A DNA stretch of 64,000 nucleotides. It comes from Roseicella aerolata. GTDB lineage: Bacteria > Pseudomonadota > Alphaproteobacteria > Acetobacterales > Acetobacteraceae. Both the position numbers and the translations under genes were made by a program. Positions within the stretch are counted from its first letter, which is position 1; each line of letters begins with the position of its first letter. Shown here piece after piece: positions 18,972 to 28,098 of this stretch. The stretch is from contig NZ_JAJAQI010000003.1 in the NCBI RefSeq assembly GCF_020523605.1, positions 186,001-250,000 on the forward strand. Direction: 5' to 3'. Below the pieces are notes generated by a model. The model saw nothing but the letters and a program-made list of their open reading frames with translations. It had not been told where the DNA came from and did not search any database.

Positions 18972-19688
18972 ATGTACCCACCGCTCGACGTGCCGAAGCC
19001 GGTCGCGGAGGGCGTCTGGGTGGTGGACGGCGCGCAGCGCTTCCTCGGGATGCCCATCCCGGTGCGGATGACGGTGATCCGGCTGGAGGACGGCGGGCTC
19101 TGGCTGCACTCCCCGGTGCATCACTCGCCGGGGCTGGCGGCGGCGTTGCAGGCGCTGGGTCCGGTGCGGCATCTGGTCTCCCCCGGCACGGCGCATTGGA
19201 CGCATCTCCAGGGCTGGCAGGCGGCCTTCCCCGAGGCCCGGCTCTGGGCGCCGCATGGCGTGGTGGAGCGGGCGCGGGACCAGGGCACCCCGCTGCGCGC
19301 CCATGGCGTGCTGGGGCCGGAGCCGCCGGCGGACTGGGCCGGGCAGATCGGGCAGGACACGCTGCAGGGGGCGAATTTTGTCGAGATCACCTTCTTCCAC
19401 GCGGCCTCGCGCACCCTGGTGCTGTGCGACACGGTGCAGGCGATGGAGCCCGGCCGGCTGCCCTGGGGCATGGGGCTGCTGGTCCGGGCGGTGGGGGCCG
19501 CCGCGCCGGAAGGCGGCACGCCCGCCCATGTCCGCCTCGTGCTCAGCCGTCACCGCGACCACAACCGGCAGGCGGTCCGGCGCCTGCTGGCCCTTGATCC
19601 GGCCCGCGTCGTCTTCGCCCATGGCGCCTGGTTCGAGGCCGATGGCGCCACCCGGCTGCGGCGCGCCTTCCGCTGGCTGCTGGGATAG
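18972..19688 (+). CDS. DUF4336 (metallo-beta-lactamase-like) protein
   Basis: 238 residues starting MYPPLDVPKPVAEGVWVVDG at ATG 18972, 17 bases after the transporter stop; a GAGAG site precedes it. The family resembles a metallo-beta-lactamase fold: VRHLVSPGTAHWTHLQGW occupies the place of the metal-binding loop, and ARTLVLCDT-like text (SRTLVLCDTVQAM) and RVVFAHG follow. The classic HxHxDH motif is absent, so metal hydrolysis is uncertain. The TAG stop codon lies in the first bases of repeat copy B, so the repeat defines the C-terminus. Confidence 0.8.
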   Translation: MYPPLDVPKPVAEGVWVVDGAQRFLGMPIPVRMTVIRLEDGGLWLHSPVHHSPGLAAALQALGPVRHLVSPGTAHWTHLQGWQAAFPEARLWAPHGVVERARDQGTPLRAHGVLGPEPPADWAGQIGQDTLQGANFVEITFFHAASRTLVLCDTVQAMEPGRLPWGMGLLVRAVGAAAPEGGTPAHVRLVLSRHRDHNRQAVRRLLALDPARVVFAHGAWFEADGATRLRRAFRWLLG

Positions 19689-19790
19689 GGCAGATCGCGG
19701 ACCGGCGTGAAGACCCGGGAGCGTGAACCTGGCCTGCAATCAATGACCTGCAGCGGATGGGCGTTCAGTTCTGGACGCAATCCGCTGTAG
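19686..19790 (+). repeat. Dispersed bipartite palindromic repeat, copy B
   Basis: About 105 bases, plus orientation. The left module starts TAGGGCAGATCGCGG and its TAG is the stop codon of the DUF4336 gene. The right module is an imperfect hairpin with arms GCAGCGGATGGGCGTTCAG and the matching CGCAATCCGCTGTAG. It lies between convergent genes (DUF4336 and the cupin gene), ending 10 bases from the cupin stop, so the hairpin could end both transcripts. Confidence 0.85.
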
Positions 19791-19799
19791 CGCCCGGCC

Positions 19800-20195
19800 T
19801 CAGTGGACCCGGTCGAGGAAGGGCGTGCCCGGCTCCGCCACATAGACGATCACCACCCGCAGCGGGCCCTCGGCGCGGTTGTAGCCGGTCATCCGCACGC
19901 CCGGCGGCTCGACCATCGCCTCCCCGGCGCGCAGCACGACCGGGTCGCGCCCTTCCATCTCCAGCGTGAAGGCGCCTTCCAGCACATAGACCGTCACGGG
20001 ATGGCGATGGGTGTGGAAGACCGTGCGGTCGCCCGGGCGGAAGCTGGCGGTCAGCACGGTCACCTCCTGCCGCTCCCCGCGCGGCATGCCGGTCACCACC
20101 TCCTTCAGCAGCAGGTCCGGGCGGGCGAGGCCGGGTTCTTCCGCCGCGGCGGGCAGGGCGGCGAGAAGCAGGGCAAGGGCGATGGGTGCGCGCAT
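19800..20195 (-). CDS. Exported cupin-domain protein
   Basis: 131 residues. A Sec signal peptide (MRAPIALALLLAALPAAA) is followed by a single cupin barrel. Cupin motif 1 is visible as PGDRTVFHTHRHPVTVYVLEG, with two His, one further His and a Glu-like position for a metal site; motif 2 is the later PPGVRMTGYNRAEGPLRVVIVYV. ATG 20195 has a GGGAGG site. It is probably a periplasmic metal-binding sensor or small enzyme; no reaction can be assigned. It is convergent with the DUF4336 gene across repeat copy B and divergent from the class III aminotransferase gene. Confidence 0.82.
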   Translation of the reverse strand: MRAPIALALLLAALPAAAEEPGLARPDLLLKEVVTGMPRGERQEVTVLTASFRPGDRTVFHTHRHPVTVYVLEGAFTLEMEGRDPVVLRAGEAMVEPPGVRMTGYNRAEGPLRVVIVYVAEPGTPFLDRVH

Positions 20196-20319
20196 CACAG
20201 TCCTCCCGATCCCGGTCTCCTTGGAATGCCACTCGCCGTCGCCGGGTCCGCGCCGGGGAAAGGGGCGTGACGCGGCGCCGCGGATCGGGAAATCTGCCCC
20301 GAAACGCGCCGGAGGCCCC

Positions 20320-21654
20320 ATGAGCCATCTCGTCCACCGCAGCCTGCGCCAGGACCCGCCCCTCGCCATCCGGGGGGAGGGGATCCACCTCTACGACCAG
20401 GATGGCCGCGCCATCATCGACGGCTCCGGCGGCGCGGCGGTCGCCTGCCTCGGCCATGGCCATCCGAAGGTGATCGCCGCCATCAAGGCGCAACTCGACC
20501 AGCTCGCCTATGCCCATACCGCCCTGTTCTCCTGCGAGAGCGCGGAGCGGCTGGCCGATGTGCTGGTGGAGCATGCGCCGGGCGGGCTGACCCATGCCTA
20601 TTTCTGCTCCTCCGGCTCCGAGGGCAACGAGGCCGCGCTGAAGATGGCGCGGCAGTATTTCCTGGAGATCGGCCAGCCACAGCGCACGCGCTTCATCGCG
20701 CGCCGGCAGAGCTACCACGGCAATACCCTCGGCGCGCTTTCCGCCGGCGGCAATGCCATGCGCCGCGCGCCCTACCAGCCGCTGCTCTCGCCCGCCTTCA
20801 GCCATGTCTCGCCCTGCTACCCCTATCGCGACCGGCGCGACGAGGAGAGCGAGGCGCAATATGTCGCCCGACTGCTCGAGGAGCTGGAGGCGGAGTTCGA
20901 GCGCCTCGGCCCCGAGACCGTCATCGGCTTCGTCGCCGAGACCGTGGTGGGCGCCACGCTCGGCTGCGCGACCGCGCTGCCCGGCTATTTCGAGGGGGTG
21001 CGCGCCATCTGCGACCGGCACGGCGCGCTGCTGATCCTCGATGAGGTGATGAGCGGCATGGGCCGCTGCGGCACGCTCCATGCCTGGGAGCAGGAGGGGA
21101 TCGGCCCCGACATCCAGATCATCGCCAAGGGCCTGGGCGGCGGCTACCAGCCCATCGGCGGCATCCTGGTGCATGGACGGGTGATCGAGGGCCTGGCCGC
21201 CGGCAGCGGCGCCTTCATGCACGGCCATACCTACCAGGCGCATCCCGTGGCCTGCGCCGCGGCCCTGGCGGTGCAGGAGGTGATCGCGGAGGAGCGGCTG
21301 CTGGACAATGTCCGGGCCATGGGCGCGCTTCTGGAGCAGCGGCTGACCGAGCGCTTCGGCAACCACCGCCATATCGGCGACATCCGCGGCCGCGGGTTGT
21401 TCTGGGCGGTGGAGTTCGTCCGGGACCGCGCGACGAAGCAGGTCTTCGATCCCGCGCTGAAGCTGAACGAGCGGGTGAAGCAGGAGGCCTATCGGCGCGG
21501 CCTGGCCTGCTACCCCATGGGCGGGACGATCGACGGCCGGCAGGGCGACCATGCGATCCTGGCGCCGCCCTATATCGTCACCGCCGCGCAGGTGGACACC
21601 ATCATCGACCGCTTCGGCGAGGCCGTGGAGGCGGCGCTGGCGAGTTGCGGCTGA
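20320..21654 (+). CDS. Class III (omega-type) aminotransferase
   Basis: 444 residues from ATG 20320, with GGAGG nine bases ahead. It is a PLP-dependent fold-type I enzyme: IIDGSGGAAVACLGHGHPKVI, FCSSGSEGNEAALKMARQYF, RRQSYHGNTLGAL, the PLP-binding Asp in LLILDEVMSGMGRCG and the Schiff-base Lys in IIAKGLGGGYQPIG. The family transfers amino groups from omega-amino acids or diamines to a keto acid, usually pyruvate or 2-oxoglutarate. No neighbouring pathway gene narrows the substrate. Full length, no odd features. Confidence 0.92.
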   Translation: MSHLVHRSLRQDPPLAIRGEGIHLYDQDGRAIIDGSGGAAVACLGHGHPKVIAAIKAQLDQLAYAHTALFSCESAERLADVLVEHAPGGLTHAYFCSSGSEGNEAALKMARQYFLEIGQPQRTRFIARRQSYHGNTLGALSAGGNAMRRAPYQPLLSPAFSHVSPCYPYRDRRDEESEAQYVARLLEELEAEFERLGPETVIGFVAETVVGATLGCATALPGYFEGVRAICDRHGALLILDEVMSGMGRCGTLHAWEQEGIGPDIQIIAKGLGGGYQPIGGILVHGRVIEGLAAGSGAFMHGHTYQAHPVACAAALAVQEVIAEERLLDNVRAMGALLEQRLTERFGNHRHIGDIRGRGLFWAVEFVRDRATKQVFDPALKLNERVKQEAYRRGLACYPMGGTIDGRQGDHAILAPPYIVTAAQVDTIIDRFGEAVEAALASCG

Positions 21655-21948
21655 GCGGGAAGCGCGGCCCCCCCCGTTCTGCCGGCAACCTTCGCGCCTG
21701 CCCGCAGGTGCGCGGGGTGGCGGTTCGGCCCCGGCGGCATCCGCGGCACCGCGGGGCCGGTCGCCCGGACCCGTCACGGCGGCCGGGCCAGCCGGCCGGC
21801 CCCGCGATCGCCATGGCCCCCGGGCCCCGGGGCGGGTCGGGGGAGGTGATCCCCCGGCGGTTACCTGCCACCGCAACCTTCCGGGGCGCAGGGGCGTTAC
21901 GACCGAGGAGGCTGCCGCAGCAGCGCGGCGGCATTTGGAGGACAGGCC

Positions 21949-22140
21949 ATGGACAAGGACCGGATCGAGGGTGCCGCCAAGCAGGCGAAGGGCGCCGTGA
22001 AGGATATGGCGGGCAAGGTCACCGGCGACACCAAGATGCAGGCCGAAGGCAAGGCCGACAAGGCCGAGGGCAAGGTGCAGAATGCCGCCGGCGGCGCGAA
22101 GGACGCGGCCCGGGACGCGGTGGACCCGGACCGGAGCTGA
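21949..22140 (+). CDS. CsbD family stress protein
   Basis: 63 residues, Lys/Ala/Asp-rich and strongly hydrophilic, starting MDKDRIEGAAKQAKGAVKDM with a repeated AEGKADKAEGKVQ block. This is the standard CsbD-like pattern: a small, highly expressed helical protein induced in general stress in many bacteria, with molecular function unknown. A GGAGG site lies eight bases before ATG. It stands alone, with about 290 bases of unfeatured DNA upstream and a strong hairpin 24 bases after the stop. Confidence 0.92.
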   Translation: MDKDRIEGAAKQAKGAVKDMAGKVTGDTKMQAEGKADKAEGKVQNAAGGAKDAARDAVDPDRS

Positions 22141-22163
22141 GGCCCGGCACGATACCACGCCGA

Positions 22164-22185
22164 CCCGCCCCCATCCGGGGGCGGG
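22164..22185 (+). terminator. Hairpin after the CsbD gene
   Basis: Perfect 9-bp stem (CCCGCCCCC pairing GGGGGCGGG) with a four-base loop, 24 bases after the stop. There is no T-run behind it, so termination by this hairpin alone is uncertain; it may protect the 3' end of the mRNA. It marks the left edge of the low-GC stretch. Confidence 0.5.
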
Positions 22186-22550
22186 GCCAGCCTTGAACGG
22201 ATTGTTGCGCGCCGGTTCCGGAATGGCCCGGCGTTTTTGCCAAGCGGTCTCAGCAAGTGTATGGCGTGAAAGGATTTTTTGCGGGTGATCTTTTTCTGGC
22301 AAAACCGGGATTTATTGTGAGCTTATTTCATATACCTTCTGGCGTTGGTGAAATTCATTAGTATTTCTGATCTGAATGTTCAAGTTTTAAAATTTCCGCA
22401 TAAGTCACTTCTGTATCGTTGCACAGAAGCATTTCCCCCCCCCATCCATGCCGAATTCGCCCTCTGAGGGCATTAAGGGCCTTGCGTTTGCGTGATCGGT
22501 TGTGGGATGACCGGCGGGAGCAAAGTTGATGCGGACCGCAAGGGGCGATT
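22186..22550. other. AT-rich intergenic leader of the low-GC island
   Basis: About 365 bases, much richer in A/T than the surroundings (for example TTTATTGTGAGC and TTCAAGTTTTAAAATTTCC). It contains an inverted repeat CTTCTGT (22408-22414) and ACAGAAG (22423-22429), followed by a run of nine C at 22435-22443. It probably carries the promoter of the methyltransferase gene. No coding sequence was recognised. Confidence 0.55.
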
Positions 22551-23705
22551 ATGACCGTTCAGGCGCAGCGCGACTACTACAACCTGTCGTCGGCAGCCCG
22601 AGTATTGCAGGACCGCTTAACTGCCTTGCGGAATACGATTCCGATGGGCTCAACGCTCATTGACATTGGCTGCAACGATGGCACGATTTCGAATGCACTG
22701 ATCGAGTCCGGTCATGCAGTGCGCTCCTACTGCTATGATTTGGAAGACATTCTGACGCACCGGCGACCGGAAATAGCGTTTCAGCCGATGAACTTGGCTG
22801 TGGACGATCTCAGTCGGTTGCCCCCGGCAGACGGCGTACTTCTTCTCAACATCATGCATCATATCGTCGGGCGCTCTGTGGAAAGGGCGCGCGAAGTCAT
22901 CTCTACGCTACTCGACAGGTATCGTTTCATCATTCTCGATATGGGTTCTTTCAGTGAGCAGGGGGATTGGGGCTGGCGGCGTGCCTTCAGCAAGCACTGG
23001 TCATCTGATGCAGAGTTGTGGAACGACTTGTTCAAGGACGCCGAATGGCGTTTCAAACTCTTGCGGTATCCGACCCAGGGGGGCGGTTCCAGGGTATTGT
23101 GGAAGCTCTATAGGCGAAGCTACAGCCCGATGTGCCTGGAGGTCGTCGAGACTTACCGCCGGACGCCGGGTGCTTGGCCCAAGGACAAGCGGCTTTTCGC
23201 TCTGGGAGAGGAAGCTCCTGACGGCAAGGAATTCGTTCCATACGTCACATTCGAGAAGGTCATCAGCGAGCACAAAGACCTATTTTGGATTAAGCGTTTC
23301 ACTGCGGGCGACACGAGCACGTTGCGCGCAACGCTGGAGTTTGAGTTTGCTAGGCAGGCAGCCAATGTCGTTGCAATCGAGCATCGCCGGTTCGAGGGTA
23401 TTCGGGTCTGCCAGCCGGTTGCAATGAGGACCGCATCGGACCTCATGTATCTCTACGAACCCGATCTCGCCGCGGCCGATGTTGTTCATTTCCAGGACTG
23501 GGCAAAGTTCTTCTCGCTCGACGAAATCAGCAAACTGTCTCGCTTCGGTGCGCGGTGGATCGATTGCCGCAAGCTCGGGATGGTACAGATCCTGAACTGC
23601 TCCGATTTCCAGGCGGCCCAAAGCTGGGACGGAATCACGTTGCTTGACTTCGAGGCAAATCCTTGGCTGCTTAAGGTGACTGAACTTCTGTCAGGCGGCC
23701 ACTGA
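22551..23705 (+). CDS. Class I SAM-dependent methyltransferase with unassigned C-terminal half
   Basis: 384 residues. The SAM-binding motif I is clear in STLIDIGCNDGTISNALIESGH (split here only to stay brief), with an acidic residue in SYCYDLEDIL, motif IV-like VLLLNIMHHIVGRS and a later FIILDMGSF. This is a Rossmann methyltransferase in about residues 30-180. The second half (about 210-384) is not recognised; it has basic stretches and ends DFEANPWLLKVTELL, a pattern loosely like sugar- or lipid-modifying kinases. The codon use and base composition are far less GC-rich than the neighbours, indicating recent transfer. The target molecule is unknown. Confidence 0.8.
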   Translation: MTVQAQRDYYNLSSAARVLQDRLTALRNTIPMGSTLIDIGCNDGTISNALIESGHAVRSYCYDLEDILTHRRPEIAFQPMNLAVDDLSRLPPADGVLLLNIMHHIVGRSVERAREVISTLLDRYRFIILDMGSFSEQGDWGWRRAFSKHWSSDAELWNDLFKDAEWRFKLLRYPTQGGGSRVLWKLYRRSYSPMCLEVVETYRRTPGAWPKDKRLFALGEEAPDGKEFVPYVTFEKVISEHKDLFWIKRFTAGDTSTLRATLEFEFARQAANVVAIEHRRFEGIRVCQPVAMRTASDLMYLYEPDLAAADVVHFQDWAKFFSLDEISKLSRFGARWIDCRKLGMVQILNCSDFQAAQSWDGITLLDFEANPWLLKVTELLSGGH

Positions 23706-23749
23706 GCACGCAGAAAAATTAACACTGTCCCGCGTAGGTGCTGACACAT

Positions 23750-23863
23750 CTATGCAGCCTTACAAGCCGCCGTCGGCCGCTTGGTTACTCGCTGCTTGGA
23801 GGGGGCCGCTTTCGCCGCCTTAGCCATCTGCCGTAAGTGCGAGCCATATAGGCCCGCATTCAT
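23750..23863 (-). CDS. Possible small basic protein
   Basis: A 37-residue frame beginning MNAGLYGSHLRQMAKAAKAA and ending in a Lys/Arg/Ala-rich tail resembling nucleic-acid-binding tails. It has ATG and TAG but no convincing ribosome-binding site, and no known family was recognised. It could be a fragment of a larger gene lost at the island edge. Low confidence. Confidence 0.2.
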   Translation of the reverse strand: MNAGLYGSHLRQMAKAAKAAPSKQRVTKRPTAACKAA

Positions 23864-23972
23864 GGTGGCCGATATGGCTTATTTTTTGGCGCGCAGCCGT
23901 CACTCCAACCCTGCGCGCGACACCGACTGACAGACGTCAAGACTCCTGCCAGTCGCTATATCACCGTTGAGC

Positions 23973-24079
23973 CTACAGCGGATTGCGTTTATTTCTGAAC
24001 GCTCATCCGCTGTAGCTCCTTGTTTTACGAGCCGATTCACGCTTCCGGACGTTCACGCCCGTCCGCGATCTGCTTTAGA
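23973..24079 (-). repeat. Dispersed bipartite palindromic repeat, copy C
   Basis: About 107 bases, in the reverse orientation to A, B and E. It starts with the hairpin module (CTACAGCGGATTGCG ... CTCATCCGCTGTAG) and then has the second module with GATTCACGC, GTTCACGCCC and TCCGCGATCTGCTTTAG. It lies near the right edge of the low-GC island, about 200 bases from recR. Confidence 0.85.
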
Positions 24080-24264
24080 ATATAACCTTGCCGCCTGCGC
24101 AACAGGCTGAGCGCTCGGATGGACGCCGTCGCAGATACAGCAAAAAACTGAAGGATTAGCTCATCATCGCGCCTTAGCAGCAATGGAGCCAATGTGCAGG
24201 GCGAACCGTGACCAGTCTGCATCGGCCCGAGTACATCGATCAGTGATGGTTGGGAGGAGTTCAT
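24037..24264 (-). CDS. Possible 75-residue hypothetical protein ending inside repeat copy C
   Basis: The frame from ATG 24264 encodes MNSSQPSLIDVLGPMQTG followed by a hydrophobic-basic stretch. Its last 15 or so residues (ending IADGRERPEA) are simply the translation of repeat copy C. Lower GC than the core genome. No family recognised; it may be a gene fragment truncated by the repeat or a chance frame. Confidence 0.25.
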   Translation of the reverse strand: MNSSQPSLIDVLGPMQTGHGSPCTLAPLLLRRDDELILQFFAVSATASIRALSLLRRRQGYILKQIADGRERPEA

Positions 24265-24284
24265 CCGCGCCGGCTCCGTACGGG

Positions 24285-24887
<603 letters not shown>

Positions 24888-24975
24888 CGGGCCCCGCCGG
24901 CGGGCCATGAATGGCCCGCCGCCATGCGTGCGCGTGGTATGGCATCGGGGCGGCGCGGCCGCCCCGTCCCCGGGC

Positions 24976-25311
24976 TCAGAAGGGCAGCTTGAGGCCGCCG
25001 GGCAGGCCGCCCGGGATGTTCAGGCCGGCGGTCGCCTTCTGCATCTCCTCGGCCATCTGCGCCTCCACCTTCTGCTTGGCATCGGCATGCGCCGCCACCA
25101 GCAGGTCCTCCAGCACCTCCCGGTCGTCGGCGCTCATCAGGCTCGGGTCGATCGAGACGCGCTTCAGGTCGCCCTTGCCGGAGAGCTGCACCTTCACCAT
25201 GCCGGCGCCGGCCTGGCCCTCGACCACGGCGGCCTCCAGCTTGGCCTGCATCTCCTGCATGCGCGTCTGCATCTGCTGCGCCTGCTTCAGCATGTTGCCC
25301 AGGTTCTTCAT
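24976..25311 (-). CDS. ybaB: YbaB/EbfC family nucleoid-associated protein
   Basis: 111 residues, family-typical. It is a small DNA-binding dimer with a hot-dog-like core between two helices. The N-terminal helix [19 protein letters not shown] is the family hallmark, followed by [25 protein letters not shown] and a C-terminal helix [20 protein letters not shown]. It lies between dnaX (9-base gap) and recR on the minus strand, the conserved order in most bacteria, which supports the name. Confidence 0.95.
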   Translation of the reverse strand: MKNLGNMLKQAQQMQTRMQEMQAKLEAAVVEGQAGAGMVKVQLSGKGDLKRVSIDPSLMSADDREVLEDLLVAAHADAKQKVEAQMAEEMQKATAGLNIPGGLPGGLKLPF

Positions 25312-25320
25312 GGGGTCGGC

Positions 25321-27285
25321 CTACCGTTCTTCATCAGGGGGTGGAACATCGTCATAGCCGGCGGGTTCTGCCATCTCGGTCGGCGGGATGTCGCCCGGCT
25401 CCGCCTCGGGCTCGTCCTCGGCCCGGGCCGGCAGTACCATCGCCCCGCCGAGGCCATAGGCATCGGCATTGGCGTCCCGCACCGCCTCGATGCTGGCGCC
25501 GGGGAAGGCGGCCAGGACGGACTGCACCAGCGGGTGGCTCCGGGCCAGCGCCAGCCGCTCCGCCTCCGCGGCGCGGCCCTGATCGGCCAGCGTCGGCTCG
25601 CCCTCGGCATTGCTGAGGGTGATGGTCCAGCGCTCGCCGGTCACCTCCTGCAGCAGGGCGCCCAACTGCCCCGCCAGGTCGCGCGGGGCGGCGGGCAGGG
25701 GGCGGATCTCGATCCGGCCCGGCTGGACCCGCACGGGATGCACGCTGTGCACGAGATGCGCGTGCAGCATCGGCTTCCGGCCGGAGGCGAGGGCGACGAC
25801 CTCCCGCCAGCTCTGCGGGGCGGCGGCGGCCGGCGCGGCTATGGCATCGGCCAGCACCGCGCCGCCACCGCCCATGGCGCGCAGCCCGCCGCCATTGCCG
25901 TTCGGGGCGGGGCGTGGGCCACCGGCGGGGACGGCGCCCGAGCCGTCGGTCAGCCGCTTCACCAGGTCACCCGGCGTCGGCAGGTCCGCGACATGCGCCA
26001 GGCGGATCAGCACCATCTCACAGGCCGCGCGCCGGTCCGGCGCCTCGTTCACCTCGGACAGGCCCTTGAGCACCATCTGCCAGGCACGGCCGAGCACGGG
26101 GATGGAGAGCTTCTCCGCCAGCGCCGCGCCGCGGGTCCGCTCGCCCTCGGTCAGGCTGGGGTCGTTCCTCAGGCCAGGGACGCTCTTCAGCCGGGTCAGG
26201 GTATGCGTCAGCTCCAGCAGGTCCTGCAGGACAACGGCCGGGTCGGCACCGCGCTCATGCGCGCGGTCCATCAGGGTGAGCGCCGCCGGCGTGTCGCCGG
26301 CCATCACCGCCTCCATCAGGTCCAGCACCAGGGCGCGGTCGGCAAGGCCGAGCATGTCCCGCACCGCCTCGGCGGTCACGCTGCCCTCCGGTCCGCCGAG
26401 GGCGATCGCCTGGTCGAGCAGCGACAGCCCGTCGCGGACCGAGCCATCGGCGGCGCGGGCCAGCATGGCCAGCGCCTCCTCCTCGATGCCGACCTGCTCC
26501 TTCCCGGCGATCCGGGCGAAATGCGCCCGCAACTCGGCCTGCGGCACCCGCTTCAGGTGGAAGGTCTGGCAGCGTGAGAGGATGGTGGCCGGCACCTTCC
26601 GCAACTCGGTGGTCGCCAGCATGAACTTCACCTGGGCCGGCGGCTCCTCCAGCGTCTTCAGCAGCGCGTTGAACGCCGCCGTGGACAGCATGTGGACCTC
26701 ATCCAGGATGATGACCTTGAAGCGGCCCTGGGCCGGGCGGTAGCGCAGGCGCTCCCGCAACTCCCGCACATCGTCGATGCCGTTGTTGGAGGCGGCGTCG
26801 AGCTCCTGCACATCCGGATGGCGGTCGGCGAGGATCGCCTTGCATTCCGGGCAGACCCCGCAGGGCTCCGGCGTCGGGCCGCCCTGGCCGTCCGGCCCGA
26901 CGCAGTTCAGCGCGCGGGCGATGATGCGGGCGGTGGTGGTCTTGCCGACGCCGCGCACGCCCGTGAGCATGAAGGCATGCGCCACCCGGTTCTGCCCGAA
27001 GGCGTTCCGCAGGGTGCGGACCAGCGCGTCCTGGCCGATCAGTTCGGTGAAATTGGTCGGGCGGTACTTCCGCGCCAGCACCCGGTAGGGGGTGGCGGCC
27101 GGCTCGGCCGCGGCGGGCGCCGGGGCAGGGATGAGCACCGGCTGCGCCTCCGCCTCTGCGGCCGGTGCCGGGCCGAAGGCATCGCCGAACAGGCCGGGAC
27201 CCTCGGGCGGCGGCGGCTCGGGCAGGCCCTGTTCCGGATCCTGGCCCACGGGCGCATCCGGCGTGCCGAAGAGGGTGGAGGACAT
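25321..27285 (-). CDS. dnaX: DNA polymerase III subunit gamma/tau
   Basis: 654 residues. It is the ATPase of the clamp loader and organises the replisome. An extra Pro/Ala-rich N-terminal region (about 1-64) precedes the AAA+ core. Walker A is TGVRGVGKTT at about 109-118, with zinc-binding Cys128, 142, 145 and 148, Walker B IILDEVHMLS and sensor 1 FMLATTELRKVP. Domain III and the tau tail follow, ending in an acidic, Pro-rich stretch. No slippery sequence for a shorter gamma form was noticed. It is first in the dnaX-ybaB-recR operon, directly downstream of the SRP RNA gene. Confidence 0.96.
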   Translation of the reverse strand: MSSTLFGTPDAPVGQDPEQGLPEPPPPEGPGLFGDAFGPAPAAEAEAQPVLIPAPAPAAAEPAATPYRVLARKYRPTNFTELIGQDALVRTLRNAFGQNRVAHAFMLTGVRGVGKTTTARIIARALNCVGPDGQGGPTPEPCGVCPECKAILADRHPDVQELDAASNNGIDDVRELRERLRYRPAQGRFKVIILDEVHMLSTAAFNALLKTLEEPPAQVKFMLATTELRKVPATILSRCQTFHLKRVPQAELRAHFARIAGKEQVGIEEEALAMLARAADGSVRDGLSLLDQAIALGGPEGSVTAEAVRDMLGLADRALVLDLMEAVMAGDTPAALTLMDRAHERGADPAVVLQDLLELTHTLTRLKSVPGLRNDPSLTEGERTRGAALAEKLSIPVLGRAWQMVLKGLSEVNEAPDRRAACEMVLIRLAHVADLPTPGDLVKRLTDGSGAVPAGGPRPAPNGNGGGLRAMGGGGAVLADAIAAPAAAAPQSWREVVALASGRKPMLHAHLVHSVHPVRVQPGRIEIRPLPAAPRDLAGQLGALLQEVTGERWTITLSNAEGEPTLADQGRAAEAERLALARSHPLVQSVLAAFPGASIEAVRDANADAYGLGGAMVLPARAEDEPEAEPGDIPPTEMAEPAGYDDVPPPDEER

Positions 27286-27361
27286 CGCTGCGGCGGGATC
27301 CTGTCAGGCGGTGGCCCGCCGGGCCGAGGGGCATCCGCGGGGCAGGGCGCCCCGCCGGGGT

Positions 27362-27460
27362 GGAAGGCCGACAAGCGACCCGGGCAAGAACCCGTTACGG
27401 CTGCTTCCTTCCGGACCTGACCGGGTTGGCGAGGAGCCCGTCCACCGCCGACCTTCCGAG
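27362..27460 (-). ncRNA. ffs: Signal recognition particle RNA (4.5S, small bacterial type)
   Basis: Read on the minus strand, the universally conserved Ffh-binding tip GGTCAGGTCCGGAAGGAAGC occurs near 27404-27423, carrying the GGAA tetraloop region and the asymmetric loop. Flanking sequences fold into one long hairpin: the 5' end GGAAGGTCGGC (near 27457-27447) pairs with the 3' end GTCGGCCTTCC (near 27372-27362). This gives about 96-100 nt, the usual size without an Alu domain. It lies upstream of dnaX, its usual position in alphaproteobacteria. End points are estimated from the pairing. Confidence 0.93.
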
Positions 27461-27527
27461 GGCACCATATCATGCCCCGGGGCCTTCTGCACAATGGGTG
27501 GGGGCGGAATGGCCGACGGCGGCGGAT

Positions 27528-27995
27528 TCAGCGGGGTTTCAGGCGGGCGATCAGGGCATCGGCGCCGAGCGACTCGTCGAGGAGGCCCGCCAGGGTGAGG
27601 TCGATGGCCTCCGGCAGGGGCTGCGGCGGGCGGCGCATGTCGAGGTCCAGAACCAGCCGCCGGGCGCGCCGATGCATGGCGGCGAGGTCGAGGACCTGCG
27701 CCATGCCGGGCGAATAGCGGGATCGTGCCTGGTCGAGGAACAGCCCGATCTCGTTCCGCCACTTGCGTGACGCCGCGTGGTCCGGCCAGGCGGCGACCTT
27801 CAAGGCATGAACCAGGGCCTGGGTGAGCAGGGAATCGACCGACCGCGCCTCGCTCCGCCCCACCGACTCGATCTCCTCGATCACATTCTCCCAGTCGATG
27901 TCGTTCACCCGCTCCCCCGCCGCCACGCGGCGCAGGCGCTCCGCCTGGGCGATGGACCAGGCCAGGATGTCGCGGTGGTAGAGATCGTCCGGCAT
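27528..27995 (-). CDS. DUF29 domain protein
   Basis: 155 residues from ATG 27995. It matches the DUF29 pattern: LYHRDILAWSIAQAERLRRV, DIDWENVIEEIESVGRSEARSV (split for brevity), a HALKVAAWPDHAASRKWRNEI helix and a late DLTLAGLLDESLG. These are all-helical proteins, common in cyanobacteria and alphaproteobacteria, with no known function. It stands alone between the SRP RNA gene and the divergent nudC gene. Confidence 0.85.
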   Translation of the reverse strand: MPDDLYHRDILAWSIAQAERLRRVAAGERVNDIDWENVIEEIESVGRSEARSVDSLLTQALVHALKVAAWPDHAASRKWRNEIGLFLDQARSRYSPGMAQVLDLAAMHRRARRLVLDLDMRRPPQPLPEAIDLTLAGLLDESLGADALIARLKPR

Positions 27996-28098
27996 GGCAG
28001 CCTCCGTCCGGAACAATAGGGTGGCGGCGCGGCGGTTTCCACGCTCCCGGCCAGCCCCGGTTGCCGGACGACCGACCGCATGGCACGGTCCCCCTCCC

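Larger units (their letters stand above)
23706..24284. other. Right part of the low-GC island: no firm gene, one repeat copy
   Basis: About 580 bases between the methyltransferase gene and recR. It holds a possible 37-codon basic ORF (minus, 23750-23863), repeat copy C (23973-24079) and a possible 75-codon frame (minus, 24037-24264) that runs into the repeat. The base composition is closer to that of the methyltransferase gene than to the core genes. It may be the debris of a mobile element, but no transposase motif is visible. Confidence 0.5.

Noticed and set aside
22186-24284. Insertion sequence in the low-GC island
   Set aside because: No transposase motif, no flanking direct repeats and no matching terminal inverted repeats were visible; the composition shift alone supports only horizontal transfer.
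25321-27285. Programmed frameshift in dnaX making a short gamma subunit
   Set aside because: No A-rich slippery heptamer with a following hairpin was seen, and this is not general in alphaproteobacteria.
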